Shown: positions 35,108 through 43,269 of the stretch, in pieces
How the letters are laid out: each line of letters begins with the position of its first letter
How positions within the stretch are numbered: position 1 is the first letter of the stretch
Assembly: GCF_905397285.1 (NCBI RefSeq)
Contig: NZ_CAJPUX010000007.1
Coordinates: 1-64,000, forward strand
Length of the DNA stretch: 64,000 nt
Origin: Cupriavidus plantarum
GTDB lineage: Bacteria > Pseudomonadota > Gammaproteobacteria > Burkholderiales > Burkholderiaceae
Direction: 5' to 3'
The notes under the pieces: model-generated
Told to the model about the DNA's origin: nothing
What the model saw: only the letters and a program-made list of their open reading frames with translations
Databases searched by the model: none
Program-made: the position numbers and the translations under genes

Positions 35108-36252
35108 CTGAACAGCAAAAACCGCCGGTCGATCCGCAAGGTACGCAGCCGGACGCAGAGCGCCTGGATGTGGCGCGCGAAGCCGAGCATCCGCTCGAGA
35201 AGGACTTGCGCGCGGGCGACGAAGCCGCGCGGCGCGAGGCCGAGGCCCGCCGCGCGCGCATGGCGGGCAAGGGCGGCACCGCGCCGGTCGGCGCCGACGG
35301 CGCCCCGGGCGCGCGCTGGGAGCGGGACGTGCTGGAGCGCGTGCTGATGGCCACCCTGCGCGAGCAGCGGGCGGCGCGCCGCTGGCGCATCTTCTTCCGT
35401 TTCATCGGGCTCGGCATCCTCGCGCTGATCCTGTTCGCGGTCTTCGACTTCAAAGGCGACGGCGCGCTGAGCACGTCCGGCCGCCACACGGCCATGGTCA
35501 CGCTGGAGGGAGAGATCGCGGCGGGAACGCCGGCCAGCGCCGAGTCGATCAACGCATCGCTGCAGGCGGCGTTTGCCGACACCACGGCGGCGGGCGTGAT
35601 CCTCAAGATCAATTCGCCGGGCGGCTCGCCCGTGCAGGCCGGCATCATCAACGACGAGATCCACCGCCTCCGCACGTTGTATCCGGGCAAGCCGTTCTAC
35701 GTCGTCGTGGAGGAGATCTGCGCGTCGGGCGGCTACTACGTCGCGGCCTCCGCCGACAAGATCTACGTGGACAAGGCCAGCATCGTCGGCTCGATCGGCG
35801 TGCTGATGGACGGCTTCGGCTTCACCGGGCTGATGGACAAGCTCGGTATCGAGCGTCGCCTGTACACGTCCGGCGCCAACAAGGGCATGCTGGATCCGTT
35901 CTCGCCGCAGGTGCCGCGCCAGAAGGCCTATGCCGAGACGATGCTCAAGGAGATTCACCAGCAGTTCATCAACGTGGTGAAGGAAGGGCGCGGCGATCGC
36001 CTCAAGAGCGATCCGGAGCTGTTCTCGGGCCTGTTCTGGTCGGGCGAGCGTGCCGTCGAGCTGGGTCTTGCCGATGGCCTGGGCAGCGCCGACTATGTGG
36101 CGCGCGACCTGTTCAAGGCCGAGGACATCGTGGACTACACGGTCAAGGAGAACATCGCCGAGCGCGTGGCCAAGCGGTTTGGCGCGGCCATGGGCAGCGC
36201 GGCGATGAAGGCGATGATCTTCGGTGGCGCCCGCGTGGACGCCCTCCGCTGA
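35104..36252 (+). CDS. sppA: Signal peptide peptidase SppA (S49 family)
   Basis: This inner-membrane serine protease of 382 residues degrades leftover signal peptides. A charged cytoplasmic N-terminus of about 95 residues precedes one membrane helix (97-116). The Ser/Lys dyad is visible: Ser208 in EEICASGGYY and Lys260 in TSGANKGMLDPF, with INSPGGS forming the oxyanion region. It is the short, single-domain form, half the length of E. coli SppA. It is translationally coupled to the Rieske gene by an ATGA overlap. Confidence 0.94.
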   Translation: MTEQQKPPVDPQGTQPDAERLDVAREAEHPLEKDLRAGDEAARREAEARRARMAGKGGTAPVGADGAPGARWERDVLERVLMATLREQRAARRWRIFFRFIGLGILALILFAVFDFKGDGALSTSGRHTAMVTLEGEIAAGTPASAESINASLQAAFADTTAAGVILKINSPGGSPVQAGIINDEIHRLRTLYPGKPFYVVVEEICASGGYYVAASADKIYVDKASIVGSIGVLMDGFGFTGLMDKLGIERRLYTSGANKGMLDPFSPQVPRQKAYAETMLKEIHQQFINVVKEGRGDRLKSDPELFSGLFWSGERAVELGLADGLGSADYVARDLFKAEDIVDYTVKENIAERVAKRFGAAMGSAAMKAMIFGGARVDALR

Positions 36253-36263
36253 TCCACCCTGCT

Positions 36264-36995
36264 TCAGCCGGCCAGCAGCGAAAATATCGCCGGCCGCTTG
36301 TGCAGTGCCAGCCGCTCCGGCGTCCACGCCGAGAGCGGCAGCGTGACGATCGACTCGGTCGGCAGCGTCAGATCGACGGCCACCGACAGCAGCGTGGTGC
36401 CGGCGCAATGCTGGCGCAGTGCCTCCAGCAGCGCGCCGTTGCGGTACGGCGTCTCGATCCACACCTGGGTCTGCCGATCCTTGCGCGACCGCGCTTCCAG
36501 CTCCCGCAACCGGCGCGCGCGATCGTCCGGATCCACGGGCAGATAGCCATTGAAGGCAAAGCTCTGGCCATTCAGGCCGGAGCCCATCACCGCCAGCAGA
36601 ATCGAAGAGGGCCCGACCAGCGGGCGCACCGTCACGCCGCGCGCATGCGCCAGGCGGACCAGATCGGCGCCGGGATCGGCCACGGCCGGCACGCCGGCTT
36701 CCGACAGCAGCCCGCCGTCGCGTCCCGCCGCGATCGGATCCAGCAGCGCGCCAAGCGCGTCCGCCCGGGTGTTGACGTTGAGCTCCCGGATCTCGATCTG
36801 CTGGATCGGTTTCGCTAACGGGCACGTCTCGCCGAGCTTCTTCAGAAATGCACGAGCCGTCTTGGCGTTTTCCGCCACGAGGTAGTCGAGCCGCGCCGTG
36901 ATCTGCTGCACGCCCGCGGGCAGCACGTCAGGCAGCGGATCGAATTCGTCGCGCTTGCCGAGCGTATTCGGTAATAGATAGAGGATGCCGCTCAT
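36264..36995 (-). CDS. RsmI-like SAM-dependent methyltransferase (tetrapyrrole methylase fold)
   Basis: The 243-residue protein belongs to the tetrapyrrole methylase-fold group that includes RsmI: LLSEAGVPAVADPGADLVRLAH and VRPLVGPSSILLAVMGSGLNGQSFAFNGYLP are visible. It lacks the usual GGxGGGxG SAM loop of RsmI near the start, opening instead with GILYLLPNTLG, so it is a divergent paralogue. The ATG overlaps the Maf stop (ATGA), so it is translated together with Maf. The substrate is unknown; 16S rRNA ribose methylation as for RsmI is only one possibility. Confidence 0.88.
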   Translation of the reverse strand: MSGILYLLPNTLGKRDEFDPLPDVLPAGVQQITARLDYLVAENAKTARAFLKKLGETCPLAKPIQQIEIRELNVNTRADALGALLDPIAAGRDGGLLSEAGVPAVADPGADLVRLAHARGVTVRPLVGPSSILLAVMGSGLNGQSFAFNGYLPVDPDDRARRLRELEARSRKDRQTQVWIETPYRNGALLEALRQHCAGTTLLSVAVDLTLPTESIVTLPLSAWTPERLALHKRPAIFSLLAG

Positions 36996-37618
36996 GGCTG
37001 GCTCCCGGCAGGCGTGTCGATCAGCGGAAAGCCGGCCCGGCGCAGCATGCCCGTCAGCGCGATCAGCGGCAGGCCGATGAGCGCGGTCGGGTCGTCCGAC
37101 TCCACGCGCTCGAGCAGCGCGATGCCGAGCCCCTCCACCTTGGCGCTGCCCGCTACGTCGTACGGCGTCTCCAGGCGCAGGTAGGCGTCGAGCTCCGCGT
37201 CGGGCAGGTCGCGGAACGTCACGCGCGTCTGGATATCGGCGACCTGTGCGTCCCCGGTGCGGCCATCGAGCAGGCACAGCGCGGAATGGAAGGTGACGGT
37301 GCGGCCGCGCATGCGCTGCAACTGCGCGAGCGCGCGCGCATGGTCGCCGGGTTTGCCGAGCTGCGCGCCGTCCAGCGTGCAGACCTGGTCCGAGCCGATG
37401 ATCAACGCCCCCGACGCTCCAGGAAGCTGTGCGGCGATCGCCTCCGCCTTGCGCCGCGCCAGCCGCAGCGCGGTGGCTTCGGGCGTTTCGTCGGCGAGCG
37501 GTGTCTCGTCGATATCGGGCACGGCCACCTCGAAGGGCACGCGCAGACGCGTCAGTAATTCGCGCCGGTAGGGCGAACTCGAGCCGAGGATCAGTAGGGG
37601 CCGCGAGGAGTGTGGCAT
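36992..37618 (-). CDS. maf: Maf/YceF-type nucleotide pyrophosphatase
   Basis: Maf proteins hydrolyse non-canonical nucleoside triphosphates. The 208-residue product opens with LILGSSSPYRRELL, has the catalytic Asp in IIGSDQVCTLDG and the ETPYDVAGSAKVEGLG motif. The context (divergent from yceD-rpmF-plsX) matches E. coli yceF, whose product prefers m7GTP. The ATG at 37618 is used; more than 60 upstream in-frame codons lack support and overlap the yceD promoter. Confidence 0.93.
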   Translation of the reverse strand: MPHSSRPLLILGSSSPYRRELLTRLRVPFEVAVPDIDETPLADETPEATALRLARRKAEAIAAQLPGASGALIIGSDQVCTLDGAQLGKPGDHARALAQLQRMRGRTVTFHSALCLLDGRTGDAQVADIQTRVTFRDLPDAELDAYLRLETPYDVAGSAKVEGLGIALLERVESDDPTALIGLPLIALTGMLRRAGFPLIDTPAGSQP

Positions 37619-37721
37619 ATGAGTAACTATTTGAAGCAAAAGGGAAAGAGGGAACGGTCGTCGGTCGGTCGGGTCAGATCGGTTTGCTCGGCGGTTTATC
37701 CGGCGGGTTGTTCCGTAAACT

Positions 37722-37750
37722 TTGCCGCGCGGCCAAAAGCGTCGTATAAT
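37722..37750 (+). promoter_or_regulatory. Sigma-70 promoter of the yceD-rpmF-plsX-fab operon
   Basis: TTGCCG (37722-37727), a 17-bp spacer and a perfect TATAAT (37745-37750) lie 47 bp before yceD. This is one of the best promoter matches in the window. Confidence 0.85.
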
Positions 37751-37797
37751 CGCGCGTTTAGCTGCTCGCGTATGGCAGAGATCTGCAGGAGATCGAC

Positions 37798-38421
37798 ATG
37801 ACTCCATCGACCGCGAATGTCACTGCGAACGTCGCTGACTTCGATTTGCGCGAGATCGACATCTTCGCGTTTTGCCGCAAAGGCGGCAGCGCGGAAGGCG
37901 AGATCGCGGTACGCGATTTGCCGCGCATCTTAGCCGAGACGGCCGAGGACGCGCCAGCGACGGCGGCCGACGAGGCGATCCGTTACACGGTCCAGGGCTT
38001 TGTCCAGGAAGATGCGGCGGAACCCGGCACGGCGGCGGTTCAGCGGCTGTTCCTCGATGTGACCACGGCTGGCCGGGTCTGGCAGGATTGCCAGCGTTGC
38101 CTCGCGGCATTTGCCGAGCCGATCGAAACCGATATGCGTTTCGAGATCATGGCCAGCGAGGAAGAGGCGGACGCCGTACCCGACGAGGACGAAGACGTGG
38201 ACGTGATCGTCGGTTCGCGCCGGTTCTCGCTGCTGGCGCTGATCGAGGACGAGGTGCTGCTGGCCATGCCGGTCGCGCCGAAGCATGCAGTTTGTCCGAC
38301 CGTGCACGAGTCGCTCGTGACCGGCGCGGACGGTGAGGTGGAGCCGGAAGCTCCGCCCGAAGAGGAAAAGCGGCCATCGCCCTTCGCGGCGCTGGCTGGC
38401 CTGAAGACGACGAAGCACTGA
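37798..38421 (+). CDS. yceD: YceD/DUF177 family protein
   Basis: The 207-residue protein has the DUF177 core with two conserved Cys in RVWQDCQRCLAAFAEPI (about 95-111) and VCPTVH; it ends in the PSPFAALAGLK motif typical of YceD. In E. coli the yceD-rpmF pair is cotranscribed and YceD is linked to 23S rRNA accumulation. GCAGGAGAT is the ribosome site. It is acidic overall. Confidence 0.93.
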   Translation: MTPSTANVTANVADFDLREIDIFAFCRKGGSAEGEIAVRDLPRILAETAEDAPATAADEAIRYTVQGFVQEDAAEPGTAAVQRLFLDVTTAGRVWQDCQRCLAAFAEPIETDMRFEIMASEEEADAVPDEDEDVDVIVGSRRFSLLALIEDEVLLAMPVAPKHAVCPTVHESLVTGADGEVEPEAPPEEEKRPSPFAALAGLKTTKH

Positions 38422-38539
38422 TCGAAGTATCGGCGCCGTCAGTTGGAGGGTAGTAAGTTGAAGCACCCGGCCGGGCCCCGGCTACGCCTTGTGCAGGGTG
38501 CGTGTGTGTTAATATCGCAAAATTCTCGAAGGAGTCATC

Positions 38540-38719
38540 ATGGCTGTTCAACAGAACAAGAAGTCGCCGTCCAAGCGCGGCATGCACCGTTCGCACGACC
38601 ATCTGCAGGCTGCGCCCCTGGCTGTCGAGCCGACCACCGGCGAAGCGCATCTGCGTCACCACGTCAGCCCGAACGGCTACTACCGTGGTCGCAAGGTCAT
38701 CAAGACCAAGAACGACTGA
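38540..38719 (+). CDS. rpmF: 50S ribosomal protein L32
   Basis: The 59-residue basic protein MAVQQNKKSPSKRGMHRS... matches L32 over its whole length and ends KVIKTKND. It has no cysteine, so it is the zinc-independent form. GAAGGAG lies 6 bases before the ATG. The gene sits between yceD and plsX as in most proteobacteria. Confidence 0.98.
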   Translation: MAVQQNKKSPSKRGMHRSHDHLQAAPLAVEPTTGEAHLRHHVSPNGYYRGRKVIKTKND

Positions 38720-38778
38720 TCAAGTCGTCCGGCGTGACCCTGCGTCTCGCTCGCGCGCGTTGTCAGGAATGAAACAGG

Positions 38779-38806
38779 AAAGCGGCAAGCTCGTTGCCGC
38801 TTTTTT
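38779..38806 (+). terminator. Terminator/attenuator after rpmF
   Basis: The stem AAAGCGGCAA/TTGCCGCTTT with a GCTCG loop runs into TTTTTTG. It lies between rpmF and plsX, so it may lower the flow of transcription from the ribosomal gene into the lipid genes. Confidence 0.88.
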
Positions 38807-38857
38807 GTTGGGCGCTCGACCTCCACGCCGGCAGCGCGTTTTCCGTATCAGGAAACA

Positions 38858-39937
38858 ATGACGATCAAGCTCGCCATCGACTGCATGGGCGGCGATCACG
38901 GCGTGTCCGTGACCGTGCCCGCAGCGATCAGTTTTCTATCCCGTCACGACGATGCCGAGATGGTGCTGGTCGGCCTGCCCGACGCCATCGAAGCGCAGCT
39001 GAAAAAGCTGCATGCGCAGGATCACCCGCGCGTGAAAGTCGTGGCCGCCACCGAAGTCATCACGATGGATGATCCGGTGGAAGTCGCGCTCCGCAAGAAG
39101 AAGGATTCCTCGATGCGCGTCGCCGTGACGCAGGTCAAGGAAGGCCATGCGGGGGCCTGCATTTCCGCCGGCAATACCGGCGCATTGATGGCGGTCTCGC
39201 GTTACGTGCTGAAGACGCTCGAAGGTATCGAGCGTCCCGCCATCGCCACCACGATTCCGAACGAGCAGGGTTGGGGAACCACCGTGCTCGACCTCGGCGC
39301 CAATGCCGATTGCGAACCGGAGCATCTGCTGCAGTTCGCGCGCATGGCCGAGGCGATGGTCGCCGTCGTCGATCACAAGGCGCACCCCACGGTGGGCCTG
39401 CTGAATATCGGCGAGGAAGTGATCAAGGGCAATGAAGTGGTCAAGGCCGCGGGCGAACTGCTTCGCGCCTCCGAGCTCAATTTCTACGGCAACGTCGAGG
39501 GCAACGACATCTTCAAGGGCACCACCGATATCGTCGTCTGCGACGGCTTCGTCGGCAACGTCGCGCTCAAGAGCAGCGAAGGGCTGGCGAAGATGATCGG
39601 CGGCATGATCAAGGACGAGTTCACCCGTTCCTGGTTCACCAAGTTGCTGGCCGCCATCGCGATGCCGGTGCTCAAGCGCCTTGCCAGCCGGCTCGACCCG
39701 GCCCGCCACAACGGCGCGTCGCTGCTCGGCCTGCGCGGCCTCGTGATCAAGAGCCACGGTTCGGCCGACGCCCGCTCTTTTGAATGGGCGATCAAACGCG
39801 GGTATGATGCCGCCAGTAACGGCGTCATCGAACGCATCGCCAAGGCTTTTGCCAACAAGGCTGGCGCCACGAGCAGCCCGCCCGGCGGCCCGGAGACAAA
39901 CTCGCCCGATCCTCATTCCAGCCAGCATGCCGCCTGA
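38858..39937 (+). CDS. plsX: Phosphate acyltransferase PlsX
   Basis: PlsX makes acyl phosphate from acyl-ACP for phospholipid synthesis. The 359-residue product starts with the signature IKLAIDCMGGDHG and contains ISAGNTGALMA, LDLGANADC and DIVVCDGFVGNVALKSSEG. The C-terminal 30 or so residues are a Ser/Pro-rich tail outside the core. fabH begins 61 bp later. Confidence 0.97.
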   Translation: MTIKLAIDCMGGDHGVSVTVPAAISFLSRHDDAEMVLVGLPDAIEAQLKKLHAQDHPRVKVVAATEVITMDDPVEVALRKKKDSSMRVAVTQVKEGHAGACISAGNTGALMAVSRYVLKTLEGIERPAIATTIPNEQGWGTTVLDLGANADCEPEHLLQFARMAEAMVAVVDHKAHPTVGLLNIGEEVIKGNEVVKAAGELLRASELNFYGNVEGNDIFKGTTDIVVCDGFVGNVALKSSEGLAKMIGGMIKDEFTRSWFTKLLAAIAMPVLKRLASRLDPARHNGASLLGLRGLVIKSHGSADARSFEWAIKRGYDAASNGVIERIAKAFANKAGATSSPPGGPETNSPDPHSSQHAA

Positions 39938-39998
39938 CATGCCGCGCCGGCCAGGTGCGCGGCGGTAGCCGCGGCCCGGACCTCACGATCCGAACTAC

Positions 39999-40979
39999 AT
40001 GACCAAGTACGCAAAAATCATCGGTACCGGGAGCTACCTGCCCCCGCGGCGCGTCACGAACCAGGAACTGGCTGCCCAGCTCGCGGAAAAGGGCATCGAG
40101 ACCAGCGACGAATGGATCGTCACGCGTAGCGGCATTTCGGCGCGCCACTGGGCCGAACCCGATGTCACGGCCAGCGACCTCGCGGTCAAGGCCGCCGAGC
40201 GCGCGATCGAGGCTGCGGGGCTCGATCGTCAGGACATCGACCTGATCATCGTCGCCACGTCCACGCCCGATTTCGTGTTCCCGAGCACGGCCTGCCTCGT
40301 GCAGAACAAGCTCGGCATCACCAACAACTGCGCGGCCTTCGACATGCAGGCCGTGTGTTCGGGCTTTGTGTACGCGCTGGCGACGGCGGACAAGTTCATT
40401 CGCAGCGGCTCGCACCGCAACGTGCTTGTCATCGGCACCGAGGTATTCTCGCGCCTGCTCGATTTCACCGACCGCACGACGTGCGTGCTGTTCGGCGACG
40501 GCGCGGGCGCCGTGGTGCTGACGGCCTCCGACGAGCCGGGCATTCTGTCGTCGGCCATGCATTCGGACGGCAGTCACGTGGACATCCTCTGCGTGCCGGG
40601 CAACGTCTCGGGCGGCAGCATCACCGGCAACGCCTTCCTGCACATGGACGGCCAGGCGGTGTTCAAGCTGGCCGTGACGGTGCTCGACAAGGTGGCGCGC
40701 GAAGCGATCGCGCTGGCCGAGATGCAGCCGGAGCAGATCGACTGGGTCGTGCCGCACCAGGCCAACATCCGCATCATGCAGGGCACCACGAAGAAGCTGG
40801 GGCTCTCCAACGACCGTATGGTTGCCACGGTGCACGAGCACGGCAATACTTCGGCCGCGTCGATTCCGCTCGCGTTCGACGTCGCGGTGCGCGACGGCCG
40901 CATCAAGCCCGGTCAGACGGTGCTGATGGAAGGCGTGGGCGGCGGGTTCACGTGGGGTGCGGTCCTGCTCCGCATGTAA
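39999..40979 (+). CDS. fabH: Beta-ketoacyl-ACP synthase III
   Basis: FabH starts fatty acid synthesis by condensing acetyl-CoA with malonyl-ACP. The catalytic triad is Cys120 in MQAVCSGF, His in VPHQANIRIM and Asn in EHGNTSAASIP. The 326-residue length is typical. The next gene is fabD, 25 bp downstream. Confidence 0.98.
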   Translation: MTKYAKIIGTGSYLPPRRVTNQELAAQLAEKGIETSDEWIVTRSGISARHWAEPDVTASDLAVKAAERAIEAAGLDRQDIDLIIVATSTPDFVFPSTACLVQNKLGITNNCAAFDMQAVCSGFVYALATADKFIRSGSHRNVLVIGTEVFSRLLDFTDRTTCVLFGDGAGAVVLTASDEPGILSSAMHSDGSHVDILCVPGNVSGGSITGNAFLHMDGQAVFKLAVTVLDKVAREAIALAEMQPEQIDWVVPHQANIRIMQGTTKKLGLSNDRMVATVHEHGNTSAASIPLAFDVAVRDGRIKPGQTVLMEGVGGGFTWGAVLLRM

Positions 40980-41004
40980 GCACGAATCTAGGAAAGAATC
41001 ACCG

Positions 41005-41934
41005 ATGACATTCGCATTCGTATTTCCCGGCCAGGGTTCGCAGGCAGTGGGCATGCTCAATGGCTTCGCCGACAACGCCGTCGTGCGCGCGACGCTGGAG
41101 GAAGCCTCCGCCGCGCTGGGCCAGGACATCGGCCGCTTGATCGCGGAAGGTCCGGCTGAAGAACTGAACCTCACCACCAATACGCAACCGGTCATGCTGA
41201 CCGCCGCGGTGGCCGTGTACCGTGCATGGCTCGACGCCGGCGGTCCGCGTCCGGCGCTGGTGGCCGGTCACAGCCTTGGCGAATACTCGGCGCTGGTCGC
41301 TGCGGGGGTGATCCCGTTTGCCGACGCCGTACCGCTCGTGCGTTTCCGCGCGCAGGCCATGCAGGAAGCCGTGCCCGTGGGCGAGGGCGGCATGGCCGCG
41401 ATCCTCGGCCTGTCCGATGACGACGTGCGCGCCGCCTGCGCGGAAGCCGCATCGGCGGGCGTGGTCGAGGCCGTCAACTTCAACGCGCCGTCGCAGGTCG
41501 TGATCGCGGGCCACAAGGGCGCCGTCGAGCGCGCGTGCGAGATCGCGAAGGCCAAGGGCGCCAAGCGCGCGCTGCCGCTGCCGGTGTCCGCGCCGTTCCA
41601 CTCGTCACTGCTGAAGCCCGCTTCGGACCGCCTCAAGGAGCGCATGGCGACGCTGACGTTCTCCACGCCGCAGATTCCGCTGGTGAACAACGTCGATGTG
41701 GCCATCGTCAGCGATCCCGAACAGATCAAGGACGCGCTCGTGCGCCAGGCCGCCGCACCGGTGCGCTGGGTCGAGTGCGTGCAGAAGATCGCCGCCGAAG
41801 GCGCGACGCACGTGATCGAATGCGGTCCGGGCAAGGTGCTGGCCGGCATGACCAAGCGTATCGACGGCAACCTTGTCGGCGGCGCGATCTTCGATCCCGC
41901 CTCGCTCCAGGACACGCTGGCGCTGCTGAAATAA
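41005..41934 (+). CDS. fabD: Malonyl-CoA:ACP transacylase
   Basis: FabD loads malonyl groups onto the acyl carrier protein. The 309-residue product has the active serine Ser90 in GHSLGEYSAL, the N-terminal FVFPGQGSQ and the catalytic His in SAPFHSSLL. The ATG at 41005 follows AGGAAAG. It lies in the fabH-fabD-fabG-acpP-fabF cluster. Confidence 0.98.
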   Translation: MTFAFVFPGQGSQAVGMLNGFADNAVVRATLEEASAALGQDIGRLIAEGPAEELNLTTNTQPVMLTAAVAVYRAWLDAGGPRPALVAGHSLGEYSALVAAGVIPFADAVPLVRFRAQAMQEAVPVGEGGMAAILGLSDDDVRAACAEAASAGVVEAVNFNAPSQVVIAGHKGAVERACEIAKAKGAKRALPLPVSAPFHSSLLKPASDRLKERMATLTFSTPQIPLVNNVDVAIVSDPEQIKDALVRQAAAPVRWVECVQKIAAEGATHVIECGPGKVLAGMTKRIDGNLVGGAIFDPASLQDTLALLK

Positions 41935-41956
41935 TCCACGCAACAACGAACGCAAG

Positions 41957-42706
41957 ATGAGCAAGCTTCTCGACAATCAGGTTGCGCTGGTCACCGGCGC
42001 CTCGCGCGGCATCGGCCGCGCCATCGCGATCGAACTCGCGCGTCAGGGCGCCCACGTGATCGGCACCGCCACGAGCGAGGCCGGCGCAGCGGCGATCGGT
42101 GAATATCTCGCCGCCGAGGGCCTCAAGGGCAACGGCGCGGTGCTCAACGTCAACGACGCCGCGCGCTGCGAGTCGCTGATCGAAGACATCGTGAAGACGC
42201 ATGGCGGCCTGAACGTGCTGGTGAACAATGCCGGCATCACGCAGGACCAGCTGGCCATGCGCATGAAGGACGAGGACTGGATCAACGTCATCGACACGAA
42301 CCTGACGGCCGTCTTCCGCCTGTCGCGCGCGGTGCTGCGCCCGATGATGAAGGCGCGCGGCGGCCGCATCATCAATATCACCTCGGTGGTCGGCTCGACC
42401 GGCAACCCGGGCCAGATGAACTACGCGGCGGCGAAGGCCGGCGTGGAGGGCATGACCCGCGCGCTCGCGCGCGAGATCGGCAGCCGCAACGTCACGGTCA
42501 ACAGCGTGGCGCCGGGCTTCATCGATACCGACATGACCAAGGTCCTGTCGGAAGAGCAGCACGCCGCGCTGAAGTCGCAGATCCCGCTCGGCCGTCTGGG
42601 TCAGCCGGAAGACATCGCGCACGCGGTGACGTTCCTGGCCGGTCCGCAGGCCGCCTATATCACGGGCACCACGCTGCACGTGAACGGCGGCATGTACATG
42701 AACTGA
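41957..42706 (+). CDS. fabG: 3-oxoacyl-ACP reductase FabG
   Basis: FabG reduces 3-ketoacyl-ACP with NADPH. The 249-residue short-chain dehydrogenase has the cofactor loop TGASRGIGRA (about 14-23), NNAGI, the catalytic Ser in NITSVVG and the YxxxK pair in NYAAAKAG. It starts 22 bp after fabD. Confidence 0.98.
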   Translation: MSKLLDNQVALVTGASRGIGRAIAIELARQGAHVIGTATSEAGAAAIGEYLAAEGLKGNGAVLNVNDAARCESLIEDIVKTHGGLNVLVNNAGITQDQLAMRMKDEDWINVIDTNLTAVFRLSRAVLRPMMKARGGRIINITSVVGSTGNPGQMNYAAAKAGVEGMTRALAREIGSRNVTVNSVAPGFIDTDMTKVLSEEQHAALKSQIPLGRLGQPEDIAHAVTFLAGPQAAYITGTTLHVNGGMYMN

Positions 42707-42793
42707 TTGAATTAACCGGCTTACCGGCTTCGAGGGAGAAGCCATCCGAAGCCGGCCGTAGCAGTCGTTTTTCAAACCAAACGGGCGCGATTC

Positions 42794-42823
42794 TTGCAAA
42801 GACCGCTAAGCGGATTTTTTGCG
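42794..42823 (+). terminator. Hairpin with T run between fabG and acpP
   Basis: A short stem CCGC/GCGG with loop TAA, extended by A-T pairs, runs into TTTTTT. It may partly terminate or attenuate before acpP, which needs a much higher expression than its neighbours. Confidence 0.45.
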
Positions 42824-42877
42824 GTCCAAACCTGCTAAAATGCGCCCACTTTTTGTCGAACTTCCCTGGAGGGTTAC

Positions 42878-43117
42878 ATGGACAATATCGAACAACGCGT
42901 CAAGAAAATCGTGGCTGAACAGCTTGGCGTGGCCGAGGCAGACATCAAGAACGAATCGTCGTTCGTGAACGATCTCGGCGCCGACTCGCTGGACACGGTT
43001 GAACTCGTGATGGCGTTGGAAGATGAATTCGGCATGGAGATTCCGGACGAGGAAGCCGAGAAGATCACGACGGTGCAACAAGCGATCGACTACGCTACCG
43101 CACACGTCAAGGCCTAA
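42878..43117 (+). CDS. acpP: Acyl carrier protein
   Basis: The 79-residue acidic protein carries the growing acyl chain on a phosphopantetheine attached to Ser37 in [20 protein letters not shown] is a strong ribosome site. The group is added by AcpS, encoded at 55.6 kb. Spacers on both sides contain hairpins (42794-42823 and 43154-43210). Confidence 0.99.
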
Positions 43118-43153
43118 GCCTGTCGTCTCTGCTGCCGTCTCGGTATTCATTCG

Positions 43154-43210
43154 AGCCACAGAAGGCACGGCGGCCGGCCAGTCCGGTCCGTCAAGCTGCT
43201 TTCTGTGGCT
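43154..43210 (+). other. Large inverted repeat between acpP and fabF
   Basis: AGCCACAGAA (43154-43163) pairs perfectly with TTCTGTGGCT (43201-43210) around a 37-base GC-rich loop that has its own internal pairing. It is followed by TTCGTCTGTTCG. It could protect the acpP 3' end or attenuate read-through into fabF. Confidence 0.5.
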
Positions 43211-43269
43211 TTCGTCTGTTCGATGAAGCGAGATTTCGTTTCGCTTCACGCACCTCGTAGGAAAAGATA

